From assembly GCA_020846145.1 (NCBI GenBank), contig JADLEL010000107.1, forward strand, positions 1-64,000: DNA of 64,000 bases, written 5' to 3'. Position numbers and translations under genes: made by a program. Of the stretch, positions 6,565-14,409 are shown piece after piece. Origin of the DNA: Pirellulales bacterium (GTDB taxonomy: Bacteria; Planctomycetota; Planctomycetia; Pirellulales; Thermoguttaceae). The first letter of the stretch is position 1, and each line of letters begins with the position of its first letter. Below the pieces are notes generated by a model, which did no database searches, had not been told where the DNA came from, and worked only from the letters and a program-made list of their open reading frames with translations.

Positions 6565-8877
6565 TTACCGGAAAAAGCGGCGTTTGCTTTCCGCCGGCAC
6601 CCAAGACAGCCGCAGCGCTAGTGCGTCGGTCGTGCAGTTCATCGGTTCCGCCGATTGCTTTTCGGCGAGAAAATCGGGGATCGTCCGCAGGCAGCCCTCA
6701 AGGAGTTCCAGTTCCCAGGTGAGCGGCGCGCGCACGGAAGGTCCGGGATTGACGCGAATGACGAGGGGATAGGCTTCGGGCCCCGCCAGCGGCCAGCCGT
6801 GTTTTTCGGCGGCGTCGATATCGCGCGTGGAGACCTCGAATGCCTCGCAGAACATCAAGGACAGGCCCGACATGCCCCTTGCGTGCTCTGCTTCCGAGGC
6901 GCGGCCGGAGATCAGCCGCTGAAGGGCGGCCAAATCTTCGTAGATCGCCAATCCTTGCTCCACGCCGGATTGGCCCATCACGACGGCATACCACGGACCG
7001 CTTTGGAATTTGTCGCATTCGATTTTGACGATCGAATCGCCGGGCACGCGTTGCCAAGGTTTGCGGCGGTAGTATTCGGCCACCGCCGCGTAGAAACCAC
7101 CGACCTGCGCCGGCTTCATGCCCGGCGAATCGACGATCGACGGCGGACCTCCGCCGCCATCCAGGTGCCGCATCATGTCCTCGACCGCGGAATCCAAATG
7201 TTCGAGCCGCTCCAAGACCATGCATTCGACGCCCAGCGGGTCCAAGCGGGGCAATAAGGCATCGCGGTGCTCCGCGGAATTAACCTCGATCGCGCCCGGC
7301 CGGTGCGGCTCGCCGATGGCCGGCTGCCGGATGGCCTGCGCCACGGTGCTCCACAATAATTCCGCGTCGGGGCGGTCGGGCGTCATTTGATGGGCAAGCA
7401 TCAAATCGCCGGTTCGATTGATGACCAGCGACATCCAGGGGCGATAGGGCGCGCCCTCTCCCGTGATCCAGGCGGGCATGGGACGGATATCGGCCTGCCA
7501 GATTTCGCCCGGCTCGAAGGGCAGCGAAAGTAGTTCCTCCGGGTCGGCCGGGGCATCTCCCTCCTCGGGGGCGAAGCCGAAGTTGGCGGGCGGCAAATGG
7601 TCCCGCACCCAATCCAGCGCGTCCAGCGTTTCGGAGATAACGCATTCGACGCCGATTTGCTTGAGTTTGGCCTTCCACGCCGCGTGAAACGCCTGCTGGC
7701 GGACTTCGATCGCCGCCGGCCGGCGCGATTCCGAATCGCCGGGCTTGCGAATGAGGTCGGCGAGGAAGTCCCACAAATCCCCGGGCTTCGGCCGGTCCTC
7801 GAAAGGCTCCATCGCCAATAATTCCTGGCCGGCGCGCCCGACGACCATCACGACCCAGGGTGAATCCGTTCCCGAACCGCTTTGAGCGGGGATCGGAAAG
7901 GGCACGACATCGACCTGCCACGCTTCGCCGCGTTCTTGCGGGCAGCGCAGCAAAATCAACTTCAGCTCCGGCCACGAAAGCCGGCGTCGTTTTGGCGGCG
8001 GGGGCAACGGCAGATCGAGCGATTGCCGCATCCAAGAAATCGCGCCCGGCGTATTCATCCATGCGCGGCGATTGCCGCCGACGTAGCTGACGGCCTCGTC
8101 TTCCCCGCCCATCGTGATGTAAGGCGGCGGTTCCGGGGGCAGTTGCTTGTGGCCCAGCAGATACTTCGGCACGTGCTTGTTGGCCTTCCTCGCTTTTTTG
8201 AGCAGTTCGCCGGCGCGTTTCGACTCCCCGCTCTCCCGAAACGCCAACAGGGCGGTCCCGTAGGCCCATTCGGCGGCGGAGTCGTCTTCGTATTGCGCGT
8301 ACAATTCCCGCAGTTCGCCGTCGAGGCCCAAGTCCAGCAGCACCGTCGCCAGGGAGTAGCGAACGCCTTGATTGTCGTTGGGATTGAGCCGGAGCATTTC
8401 GCGGTAGTGCTCGGCCGCTTCTTCCCGGCGGCCCGCTACCCAGAGACATTGCGCCAAACCCTGTCGGGCGCGCATGTAAGGGCGGGTTTCCAGAACGCCC
8501 CAGAAATGCCCCGCGTGCTCCTTGAATCCCTTTTTGCCGATGGCCCGTTCGCCGGCCGCCACGCCTTGCTCGTAGAGTTCCTGCGCTTCGCCGGCGGTTC
8601 CGGCATTCTCCGCCAGGAGCACGTAGGCGTCGGCGCAGTCGGGCGAGATGGTCAAAGCCTTTCGCGCGAGACGAATCCGTTTGGCGGGGGAAGCCTCGAA
8701 TGCCTGATACATGAGCTCTTGCGCCCGATCGAGGGGAGTGTCTTTCCGCCGTCCGCCCACAAGATCATCCGTAAGTTCGCGCAGGATTTTTTCCATCGCC
8801 CGCCGATCCGGCAAGGCGTCCAAGGAAAATGCGTCGCGTTCGTTTCGCTCGTCGGCGGGTCGCTTCTTTTTGGCCAT
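6565..8877 (-). CDS. TPR protein with duplicated C-terminal domain of unknown function
   Basis: A 770-residue soluble protein starting at ATG 8877, with GAAAGGAC as ribosome-binding site. Residues about 20-240 are tetratricopeptide-like helices (AFEASPAKRIRLARKALTIS, ARQGLAQCLWVAGRREEAAE), related in pattern to ST7-type TPR regions. Two copies of a domain of roughly 130 residues follow: one opens ERGEAWQVDVVPFPIPAQSG and the other PGEIWQADIRPMPAWITGEG; both continue with a PWV/PWMS strand, an RKP/RQP segment, RP(A/G)AIEV and a GVEC(V/M) strand. A third module near 610-770 (GFYAAVAEYYRRKPW) resembles a DUF6930-type domain. No enzymatic motif is seen. The gene is bracketed by MITE copies B and C in opposite orientation. 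Function unknown. Confidence 0.8.
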   Translation of the reverse strand: MAKKKRPADERNERDAFSLDALPDRRAMEKILRELTDDLVGGRRKDTPLDRAQELMYQAFEASPAKRIRLARKALTISPDCADAYVLLAENAGTAGEAQELYEQGVAAGERAIGKKGFKEHAGHFWGVLETRPYMRARQGLAQCLWVAGRREEAAEHYREMLRLNPNDNQGVRYSLATVLLDLGLDGELRELYAQYEDDSAAEWAYGTALLAFRESGESKRAGELLKKARKANKHVPKYLLGHKQLPPEPPPYITMGGEDEAVSYVGGNRRAWMNTPGAISWMRQSLDLPLPPPPKRRRLSWPELKLILLRCPQERGEAWQVDVVPFPIPAQSGSGTDSPWVVMVVGRAGQELLAMEPFEDRPKPGDLWDFLADLIRKPGDSESRRPAAIEVRQQAFHAAWKAKLKQIGVECVISETLDALDWVRDHLPPANFGFAPEEGDAPADPEELLSLPFEPGEIWQADIRPMPAWITGEGAPYRPWMSLVINRTGDLMLAHQMTPDRPDAELLWSTVAQAIRQPAIGEPHRPGAIEVNSAEHRDALLPRLDPLGVECMVLERLEHLDSAVEDMMRHLDGGGGPPSIVDSPGMKPAQVGGFYAAVAEYYRRKPWQRVPGDSIVKIECDKFQSGPWYAVVMGQSGVEQGLAIYEDLAALQRLISGRASEAEHARGMSGLSLMFCEAFEVSTRDIDAAEKHGWPLAGPEAYPLVIRVNPGPSVRAPLTWELELLEGCLRTIPDFLAEKQSAEPMNCTTDALALRLSWVPAESKRRFFR

Positions 8878-8898
8878 CGCGGCGTCCTTTCAAAAAAC

Positions 8899-9037
8899 GT
8901 AACCGTTCACAGGGGACTGTCCCGATTTTCGCGGCGTAAAAGATGATGGTGCTCTAAAAGTGCTTAATCGCCGCGAAAATGGGACAGTCCCCCTTGCGCT
9001 GCGGGAAGGTGGCCCCCACCGGGGCGTGAACGCTTAC
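8899..9037 (-). repeat. Hairpin MITE, copy C (internally deleted)
   Basis: Opposite orientation to copies A, B and D. Both termini are present: GTAACCGTTCAC at 8899-8910 and GTGAACGCTTAC at 9026-9037. Hairpin 2 is complete, but hairpin 1 has collapsed to a short remnant around GGTGGCCCCCACCGGGG. This copy defines the element ends and shows that hairpin 1 is dispensable or easily lost. Confidence 0.88.
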
Positions 9038-9410
9038 CCAAAAACGGTGTAGCAGCCCATTCTATCCTCCGAACGGAGAAACGAAAATGCCCGCAATTGG
9101 CCCATCGAGAGAAAAAATCCTTAACTTTTGCCTGCTCAGCAGAATTCACCCACGAATTCTGCTGAAGAGGCGATAAAATAACCATTTTTTTACTGACGAT
9201 AATCTGTTGAGGGAAGTTGGAAAAACCATTTGGCTAGAGAAGTCCGTAGAACGACTTGTAGTTTATATAACGATTTTGCGAAAGGCAACAATTATTACCG
9301 CATCCCGGCAACCATCCCCCCGCCAGAGATCCTAGTATTTTACAATATAGATCGACTCCTTGGAAGATTCACGCCTTCATTGCCTCTTCGATTCGCTCCT
9401 TGATATTGGA
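9038..9410. other. Intergenic region with a short perfect palindrome
   Basis: No gene is seen. At 9136-9165 the arms TCAGCAGAATTC and GAATTCTGCTGA enclose a six-base loop, a perfect 12-base-pair stem with no T-run. It lies between two leftward genes (the TPR gene starts at 8877, rarA ends at 9411), so it is downstream of rarA and could protect a 3' end or be a protein site. The rest is AT-richer than its surroundings and shows nothing else I can support. Confidence 0.5.
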
Positions 9411-10748
9411 TTACTTCTGTTTTCCTTCGCGTAATTTCGCGCGGAGGTATTCGAGGCGGGCGGCGAGTTCTTGCTCGAAGCCGCGGTTGGTGGGGCGGTA
9501 GTATTCTTTCTCGACGCCCAGGTAGTCTTGCGCGGCGACGGCATCGGGAGTGTCGTGGGCGTATTGGTAGCCGGCGCCGTGCCCCAGGCGTTTCGCCCCG
9601 CCGTAGTGCGCGTCGCGGAGATGCACCGGCACGGGCAATAGGCGACCCTCGCGGACGTCGGCGCGGGCCTCGTAGATGCCGGTCGTCGCCGAGTTCGATT
9701 TCGGCGCGCAGGCCAAGTAGATCACCGCCTGGGCCAAGTTCAACTGGCACTCGGGCAGGCCCGCCAGTTCGCAGGCGTGGGCGGTCGCCACCGCCAGCGG
9801 CAGGGCGCGGGGATCGGCATTGCCCACGTCTTCGCTGGCGAGAATCACCAGCCGCCGGGCGAGAAACCGCACGTCTTCGCCCCCTTCCAACATGCGGGCG
9901 AGCCAGTACAACGCCGCGTCGGGATCGCTTCCGCGAATGCTTTTGATCAGCGCGCTGATCGAGTCGTAATGGGCGTCGCCCTGGCGGTCGTATTGAATCG
10001 CCTTCCGCTGCACCGACTCCTCGGCCAACTGCCGCGTGAATTCGAGCGGCACTTTTTCGCTTGCCCGGTCCGCACTCGATAAAACTCCCACTTCCAGCGC
10101 CGAAAGCGCCTGCCGGGCGTCGCCGTCGGAGACTTCGGCGAGAAATTGCAGGGCGTCGTCGTGCATAAGGATGTTATAGCGTCCGAGACCGCGTTCCTCG
10201 TCGGCGATGGCCCGGAGCAAAAGCGTTTTGATGTCGTCGATCGTCAGCGGCTGGAACTGGAAAACGCGGCTGCGGCTGACCAGCGCGCTGTTGATGGTGA
10301 AGAACGGATTCTCGGTGGTCGCGCCGACCAATATCACCACGCCTTCTTCGACGTCGGGCAGCAGCACGTCCTGCTGAGCCTTGTTGAAGCGGTGGATTTC
10401 ATCGACGAAAAGCAGCGTCCGCCGCCCTTCGGCCGAGAGCCGGTCGTAGGCCGCGGCCAAAAGTTCGCGCAACTCTTTGACCCCGGCAGCGACCGCCGAA
10501 AGCTGCTGAAAATGGCTGCGGCTCTCGCCGGCCAAGAGCCGGGCGAGCGTGGTCTTGCCCGAACCGGGCGGACCGTAAAAAATCACCGAGCCGAGCCGAT
10601 CGGCCTGGAGCAGCCGCCTGAGCAGTTTCCCTTCGCCCAGGAAATGCCGCTGGCCGACGAATTCGTCGAGCGAACGGGGCCGCATTCGCGCCGCCAAGGG
10701 CTGCGCTTCGAGGCGGTTCGCTCGTTCGCCGGCATCGAATAGGGACAT
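9411..10748 (-). CDS. rarA: Replication-associated recombination protein A (RarA/MgsA AAA+ ATPase)
   Basis: A 445-residue AAA+ ATPase of the clamp-loader clade that acts at stalled replication forks; the family is homologous to WRNIP1/Mgs1. The N-terminus MSLFD followed by LAARMRPRSLDEFVGQRHFL is diagnostic. Walker A GPPGSGKT is at residues 59-66, Walker B FVDEIHRFNKAQQD at about 114, sensor 1 GATTENP follows, then SRSRVF and the sensor 2/arginine region. The C-terminal tetramerisation domain contains SLIKSIRGSDPDAALYWLAR, EDVGNADP and PVPVHLRDA. Length is normal for the family. A degenerate GGAGGGG heptamer-like tract lies just upstream. It appears monocistronic. Confidence 0.96.
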   Translation of the reverse strand: MSLFDAGERANRLEAQPLAARMRPRSLDEFVGQRHFLGEGKLLRRLLQADRLGSVIFYGPPGSGKTTLARLLAGESRSHFQQLSAVAAGVKELRELLAAAYDRLSAEGRRTLLFVDEIHRFNKAQQDVLLPDVEEGVVILVGATTENPFFTINSALVSRSRVFQFQPLTIDDIKTLLLRAIADEERGLGRYNILMHDDALQFLAEVSDGDARQALSALEVGVLSSADRASEKVPLEFTRQLAEESVQRKAIQYDRQGDAHYDSISALIKSIRGSDPDAALYWLARMLEGGEDVRFLARRLVILASEDVGNADPRALPLAVATAHACELAGLPECQLNLAQAVIYLACAPKSNSATTGIYEARADVREGRLLPVPVHLRDAHYGGAKRLGHGAGYQYAHDTPDAVAAQDYLGVEKEYYRPTNRGFEQELAARLEYLRAKLREGKQK

Positions 10749-10775
10749 GGGAGGGGGATAGGGATTAGTATTCTA

Positions 10776-10804
10776 CTCGTTCCCACGCTCCGGCGTAGGA
10801 ACGA
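10776..10804. repeat. Short palindromic repeat (CGTTCCCACGC type)
   Basis: Arms CTCGTTCCCACGC and GCGTAGGAACGAA (one mismatch) enclose TCCG. It resembles interspersed palindromes common in repeat-rich bacterial genomes. It lies between the divergent rarA and lipoprotein genes. Only one copy is in this window. Confidence 0.6.
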
Positions 10805-10997
10805 AGTCATGTTCTACGTAGGGGCGAAAATAATCTGGGGTGTTTACGTTGTATGGATGATCGTAACTGTGCCGTTTTTTGCGAATACTGGAAAAATTTG
10901 ACGATTGCACGGATTATTCAGCCGAAGATTACGAATGGTGGCATCGATTTGGCGCATTCATTCGCTTCCTCTCCTCCGAGCAGAGTAGGTATTCATT

Positions 10998-11387
10998 ATG
11001 CTAGGCAAATTGGGATTTTTGGGTGTTTTGGCAATACTCGCCTCTGCGACGGGCTGCACGATGTGCTGCCACCCTTACGATAACTGCGGGCCGGTGTTCG
11101 ATGAATCGTCGGGGCGCGGTTATTGTTCCAATGTTCGGGCGGGATCGATCCTCGAAGAGCGCGCCGTCTCCGTCGATCCGGCGGATTCCGAGGAGATCAT
11201 CGCAGAAAGTCCGCAAGGGGTATCTTCCACAATGCAACGCCTGCCGATGGCGGAAAGCGAACCGCGAATGCTCTCAACGACCGATCGGAAAGTCGGGGAA
11301 ACGGCGGCCGTCTCGAAAACGCATACTTCGAGCCGGACCATCAAACAGACGGGCGAATACGTCAATCCGAAGGTCCGTCGGTGGTGA
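10998..11387 (+). CDS. Small planctomycete lipoprotein with CCxxPYDxCGP motif
   Basis: A 129-residue protein with a lipoprotein signal (KLGFLGVLAILASATGC; predicted lipidated Cys at residue 20). The mature start CTMCCHPYDNCGPVFDESSG carries the Cys-rich CCxPYDxCGPVF motif that I recognise from small exported planctomycete proteins. The remainder is polar, with no further domain (SESPQGVSSTMQRLP-like acidic and Ser/Thr-rich sequence), and likely disordered. Start ATG 10998 has only a weak purine stretch upstream. Role unknown; probable outer-membrane or periplasmic surface lipoprotein. Confidence 0.75.
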   Translation: MLGKLGFLGVLAILASATGCTMCCHPYDNCGPVFDESSGRGYCSNVRAGSILEERAVSVDPADSEEIIAESPQGVSSTMQRLPMAESEPRMLSTTDRKVGETAAVSKTHTSSRTIKQTGEYVNPKVRRW

Positions 11388-11401
11388 GCATGAAGGTCGT
11401 C

Positions 11402-11479
11402 GTAGGTTATGCTTTAGCATAACGGTTTGCACGACATAAAGCATTTTCAGTGAACGTGTTATGCTCAAGCATAACCTAC
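11402..11479. repeat. GTAGGTTATGCT paired palindromes, copy 1
   Basis: Two palindromes face each other: GTAGGTTATGCTTTAGCATAAC (split by a 3-base centre) at 11402 and GTTATGCTCAAGCATAAC plus CTAC ending at 11479, separated by about 35 bases. A second paired copy is at 28924 and a single palindrome is at 46372. It ends three bases before the glgC stop codon and lies between the convergent lipoprotein and glgC genes, so it could act as a bidirectional 3' end. Confidence 0.85.
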
Positions 11480-11482
11480 GCA

Positions 11483-12769
11483 TCACAGCGTCCAATCGTC
11501 GGGCAAGGTGGCCTGTTTGGGGACCACGGCGATGCCGTCGCGGATCATCCCGTAAGCGGATTCGGGCGAATCGAGCACGCCTTTTTCGTTGCATATCCGG
11601 ACGTTCCGGCCGATGCGGCAATTTTTGTCGATGATTGCTCCTTCGATTACCGATCCTTCGCCGATCCCCAACGGCGGCAGGCCGTTGGCCTGGTTTTTCT
11701 GCATGGCGTCGGGCAGATCGTAAAAGTCGTTGCCCATCACGATCGAGTCGCGGATCACCGCGTTCGGGCCGATCGTGCAGCGCAGGCCGATGATGCTGTG
11801 CTCGACGACGGCGCCTTCGCCAATCAGCGAGCCGTCGGCGATCAGGCTCTGGCGGACGCTGGCGCCGTCGAATCGGCTGGGGGGCAAAAACCGCGGCCGG
11901 GAGAAGATCGGCATGCCCGGCGAAACCAGATCGAAGGGGGCATGGCTGCCGGTCAGTTCCAAATTCGCCTCAAAGAACGATTTGATCGTTCCGATGTCTT
12001 CCCAATAGCCGTCGAAGAGGTGTACCTGCACGTGCCGCGCGCGGATCGACGCCGGGAAGACTTCCTTGCCGAAATCGCGGTAGTCGGTCTTTCGCAGCAC
12101 CTCGACCAGCGTATCGCGGTTGAAGAGGTAGATGCCCATGTTCGCCAGGCAATCGCGGCCGCGGCTGTCGAGGCCGTGGGCGTCGATCCAGGCCGGGTCG
12201 GTGCGGATGTGTTCGAGTTCCTTCAAGGTTTTCGGTTTTTCCAGGAATCCGATCACGCGGCCGCTTTCGTCCAACCGCATGATGCCCAATCCGGACGCCG
12301 CTTCGGGATAGACCGGCACGGCCGAGATGGTTACATCGGCCTTCGACTGTCGATGCGTGGCGATCATCTCGCGGTAGTCCATGCGATAGAGTTGGTCGCC
12401 GGAGAGGATCAGCACGAGATCGATGTCCGGCTGCTCGATGTAGCGGAGGTTCTGCCGCACGGCGTCGGCGGTGCCTTGATACCACGCGGCATTGTCCAGC
12501 GTCTGCTGGGCGGCGAGAATTTCCACGAATCCACCGCCGAAGGCGTCGAACGAATACGTGCTGCGGATGTGCCGGTGCAAGCTCACCGAATTGAATTGCG
12601 TGAGCACGTAGCAGCGGTTCAAGCCGCTGTTGATGCAATTCGACAGCGGGATGTCGATCAGGCGGTACTTCCCGCCGATCGGCACCGCCGGCTTGGAGCG
12701 GTATTTCGTCAACGGATAGAGCCGCGTGCCTTGTCCGCCGCCGAGTACTAAAGTGATGATGTTTTGCAT
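11483..12769 (-). CDS. glgC: Glucose-1-phosphate adenylyltransferase
   Basis: A 428-residue enzyme forming ADP-glucose from glucose-1-phosphate and ATP for glycogen or starch-like alpha-glucan synthesis. I start it at ATG 12767-12769 (MQNIITLVLGGGQGTRLYPL), because the family begins here; the frame is open upstream but not homologous. Signatures: GGGQGTRLYPLTKYRSKPAV (pyrophosphate loop), LNRCYVLTQFNS, WYQGTADAVRQN, LSGDQLYRMDY, LGIMRLDE, IGFLEKPK, YWEDIGTI and a C-terminal left-handed beta-helix with RCTIGPNAVIRDSIVMG. Length is typical. The stop codon abuts the palindrome pair at 11402-11479. No other glycogen gene is nearby. Confidence 0.96.
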   Translation of the reverse strand: MQNIITLVLGGGQGTRLYPLTKYRSKPAVPIGGKYRLIDIPLSNCINSGLNRCYVLTQFNSVSLHRHIRSTYSFDAFGGGFVEILAAQQTLDNAAWYQGTADAVRQNLRYIEQPDIDLVLILSGDQLYRMDYREMIATHRQSKADVTISAVPVYPEAASGLGIMRLDESGRVIGFLEKPKTLKELEHIRTDPAWIDAHGLDSRGRDCLANMGIYLFNRDTLVEVLRKTDYRDFGKEVFPASIRARHVQVHLFDGYWEDIGTIKSFFEANLELTGSHAPFDLVSPGMPIFSRPRFLPPSRFDGASVRQSLIADGSLIGEGAVVEHSIIGLRCTIGPNAVIRDSIVMGNDFYDLPDAMQKNQANGLPPLGIGEGSVIEGAIIDKNCRIGRNVRICNEKGVLDSPESAYGMIRDGIAVVPKQATLPDDWTL

Positions 12770-13056
12770 GAAAAAACCTGAAATTAGCTCTCGGCCATTG
12801 GTATTCTCCGGTCGCGGAAGCAAACCATTATGCCAGTTTAGCGAAGTGGCGGGAAGTTGGGAATGGGTGGTCGGTCGGGGCGGATTCCCAATCGCGTCTC
12901 TGCCGGGCGTAGCCCATCGATTCATCCGTCTCCAGCAGAGTTATTTTCGGATGTTGTGAATGCGGGGGGGCTTTTTTTAGCCGGCTTCCCGTGTGGCATC
13001 GGAGGGAGTTTTGCAGCCGAGGCTTTTTTTCGGACGGTGGTAGATGTGCAGTCCGG

Positions 13057-14031
13057 CTAATAATTCGGCGTGGGCGGGCGGTAGTGGCCGAGGTCGATCG
13101 AGCGGAACCATTCGATCGTGCGAAGCAGTCCTTCGCGGAGCGGGATGGTCGGCTCCCAGCCGAGCTTCTTGCGGGCAAGCGCAATGTCGGGTTGGCGCTT
13201 CAGCGGATCGTCGGCCGGCAGCGGCAAAAATGCCGGTTTCGACCGCGATCCGGTCAGTTCCAGCACGAGTTCTGCCAATTCGAGCATTGAAAATTCGCCG
13301 GAATTTCCCAAATTCACCGGTCCGACGAATTCGTCCGGGGCGTTCATCATGCGAATCAAGCCTTCGACCAGATCGTCGCGATAGCAGAACGAACGGGTTT
13401 GCGTGCCCTCGCCGAATATGGTGAGGTTTTCGCCCATAAGCGCCTGCCGGATGAAATTCGAGATCACTCGGCCGTCGTAAGGGTGCATTCGCGGGCCGTA
13501 GGTGTTGAAGATGCGGCAAATGCGAATGTTGACGCGGTTGCGGCGGTGATAATCCATGAACAGCGTTTCGGCCGCGCGTTTGCCCTCTTCGTAGCACGCC
13601 CGCGGACCGATCGGATTGACCGCCCCGCGATAAGACTCGACTTGCGGATGAACTTGCGGATCGCCATAGACTTCGCTGGTCGAGGCCTGCAAGACTTTCG
13701 CCCGGCAGCGGCGGGCCATGCCCAACACGTTGATCGACCCCATCACCGAAGTCTTCATCGTTTTGATGGGATTGTACTGGTAATGTCCGGGCGCGGCGGG
13801 GCAGGCCAGGTTGTAGATTTCATCGACTTCGAGAAAGATCGGCAGGGTGATATCGTGCCTAATCAGCTCGAAATTCGGCTTGGGCAACAGATGGACGATA
13901 TTCGTCTTTTGCGAGGTGAAGAAGTTATCCAGGCAGATCACGTCGTGCCCCTCGTCGATCAGCCGCTCGCAGAGATGCGATCCCAAAAAACCTGCCCCGC
14001 CGGTAACGAGAATGCGTTTCAAGCTGGACAT
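13057..14031 (-). CDS. UDP-glucuronate decarboxylase (UDP-xylose synthase)
   Basis: A 324-residue extended SDR enzyme that converts UDP-glucuronate to UDP-xylose for surface polysaccharide. Rossmann motif GGAGFLG is at residues 11-17, the UXS-specific segment [18 protein letters not shown] at about 74-91, the STSE catalytic serine/threonine region at 117-120, and the YxxxK pair at Tyr147/Lys151 in [28 protein letters not shown] and [13 protein letters not shown] follow. The missing arginine insert of ArnA/UXS plant forms is normal for bacterial soluble UXS. It lies upstream of, and codirectional with, glgC but 280 bases apart; both supply nucleotide sugars. Start ATG 14031. Confidence 0.94.
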   Translation of the reverse strand: MSSLKRILVTGGAGFLGSHLCERLIDEGHDVICLDNFFTSQKTNIVHLLPKPNFELIRHDITLPIFLEVDEIYNLACPAAPGHYQYNPIKTMKTSVMGSINVLGMARRCRAKVLQASTSEVYGDPQVHPQVESYRGAVNPIGPRACYEEGKRAAETLFMDYHRRNRVNIRICRIFNTYGPRMHPYDGRVISNFIRQALMGENLTIFGEGTQTRSFCYRDDLVEGLIRMMNAPDEFVGPVNLGNSGEFSMLELAELVLELTGSRSKPAFLPLPADDPLKRQPDIALARKKLGWEPTIPLREGLLRTIEWFRSIDLGHYRPPTPNY

Positions 14032-14409
14032 GAATTGGCGATCCTTTCAAGTAAGTTCCATTTCGTGCGATTCGATATTTTCGTCATTGTAGGCATTTTC
14101 GGAACATTCGGCAAACGATTCGCCGTGTATTTCGGTTCTTCGGGAAAGGAGGATTTTGCCCGGCAATGCTGCTGGGCAAGCGAAGAGGGGGAACTTCGAT
14201 AAATTGCTCGACAAGTGCTTGAACGGTCGATACTTAGGTCGAAGAAGACGGATTGTCCCTACGGGGGAAAGGTCATGATGAGGGTGCCATGCCCACGCTT
14301 GCCGTGGGCATGTTGCGGTTTTCCCTCGTTTCCGTCATGCCCACGCAAGCGTGGAGCATGGCACCGATCTTTCGGCAATGTGAACGAATTCGTCCCGGCG
14401 GACTTCGGC
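14032..14409. other. Divergent intergenic region upstream of ftsK
   Basis: No gene is seen, although the + frame is open from 14215 into ftsK. The main content is a paired palindrome at 14284-14365: ATGCCCACGCTTGCCGTGGG then, 30 bases on, ATGCCCACGCAAGCGTGG, flanked by GGTGCCATGCC and GGCATGGCACC-type ends. The other copies are at 30749 and 57599; the last lies inside a gene. Promoters for both flanking genes must be here, but I see no near-consensus pair. Confidence 0.55.
14284..14365. repeat. ATGCCCACGC paired palindrome, copy 1
   Basis: Two facing palindromes, each with CATGCCCACGC/GCGTGGGCATG-type arms, separated by about 30 unique bases; outer ends GTGCC and GGCAC pair as well. The spacing and outer ends match the copies at 30749-30830 and 57599-57677. 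The second palindrome here is slightly eroded (GTGGAGCATG). Confidence 0.85.

Noticed and set aside
9136-9165. Perfect palindrome as an intrinsic terminator of rarA
   Set aside because: No T-run in the direction of rarA transcription and about 245 bases away, so kept only as a palindrome.
9340-9750. Leftward frame overlapping the end of rarA
   Set aside because: Arg/Pro-rich composition typical of a shadow frame in GC-rich DNA; rarA in the other frame is certain.
11450-12751. Long rightward frame opposite glgC
   Set aside because: Antisense shadow of glgC: low-complexity charged composition, no start signal.
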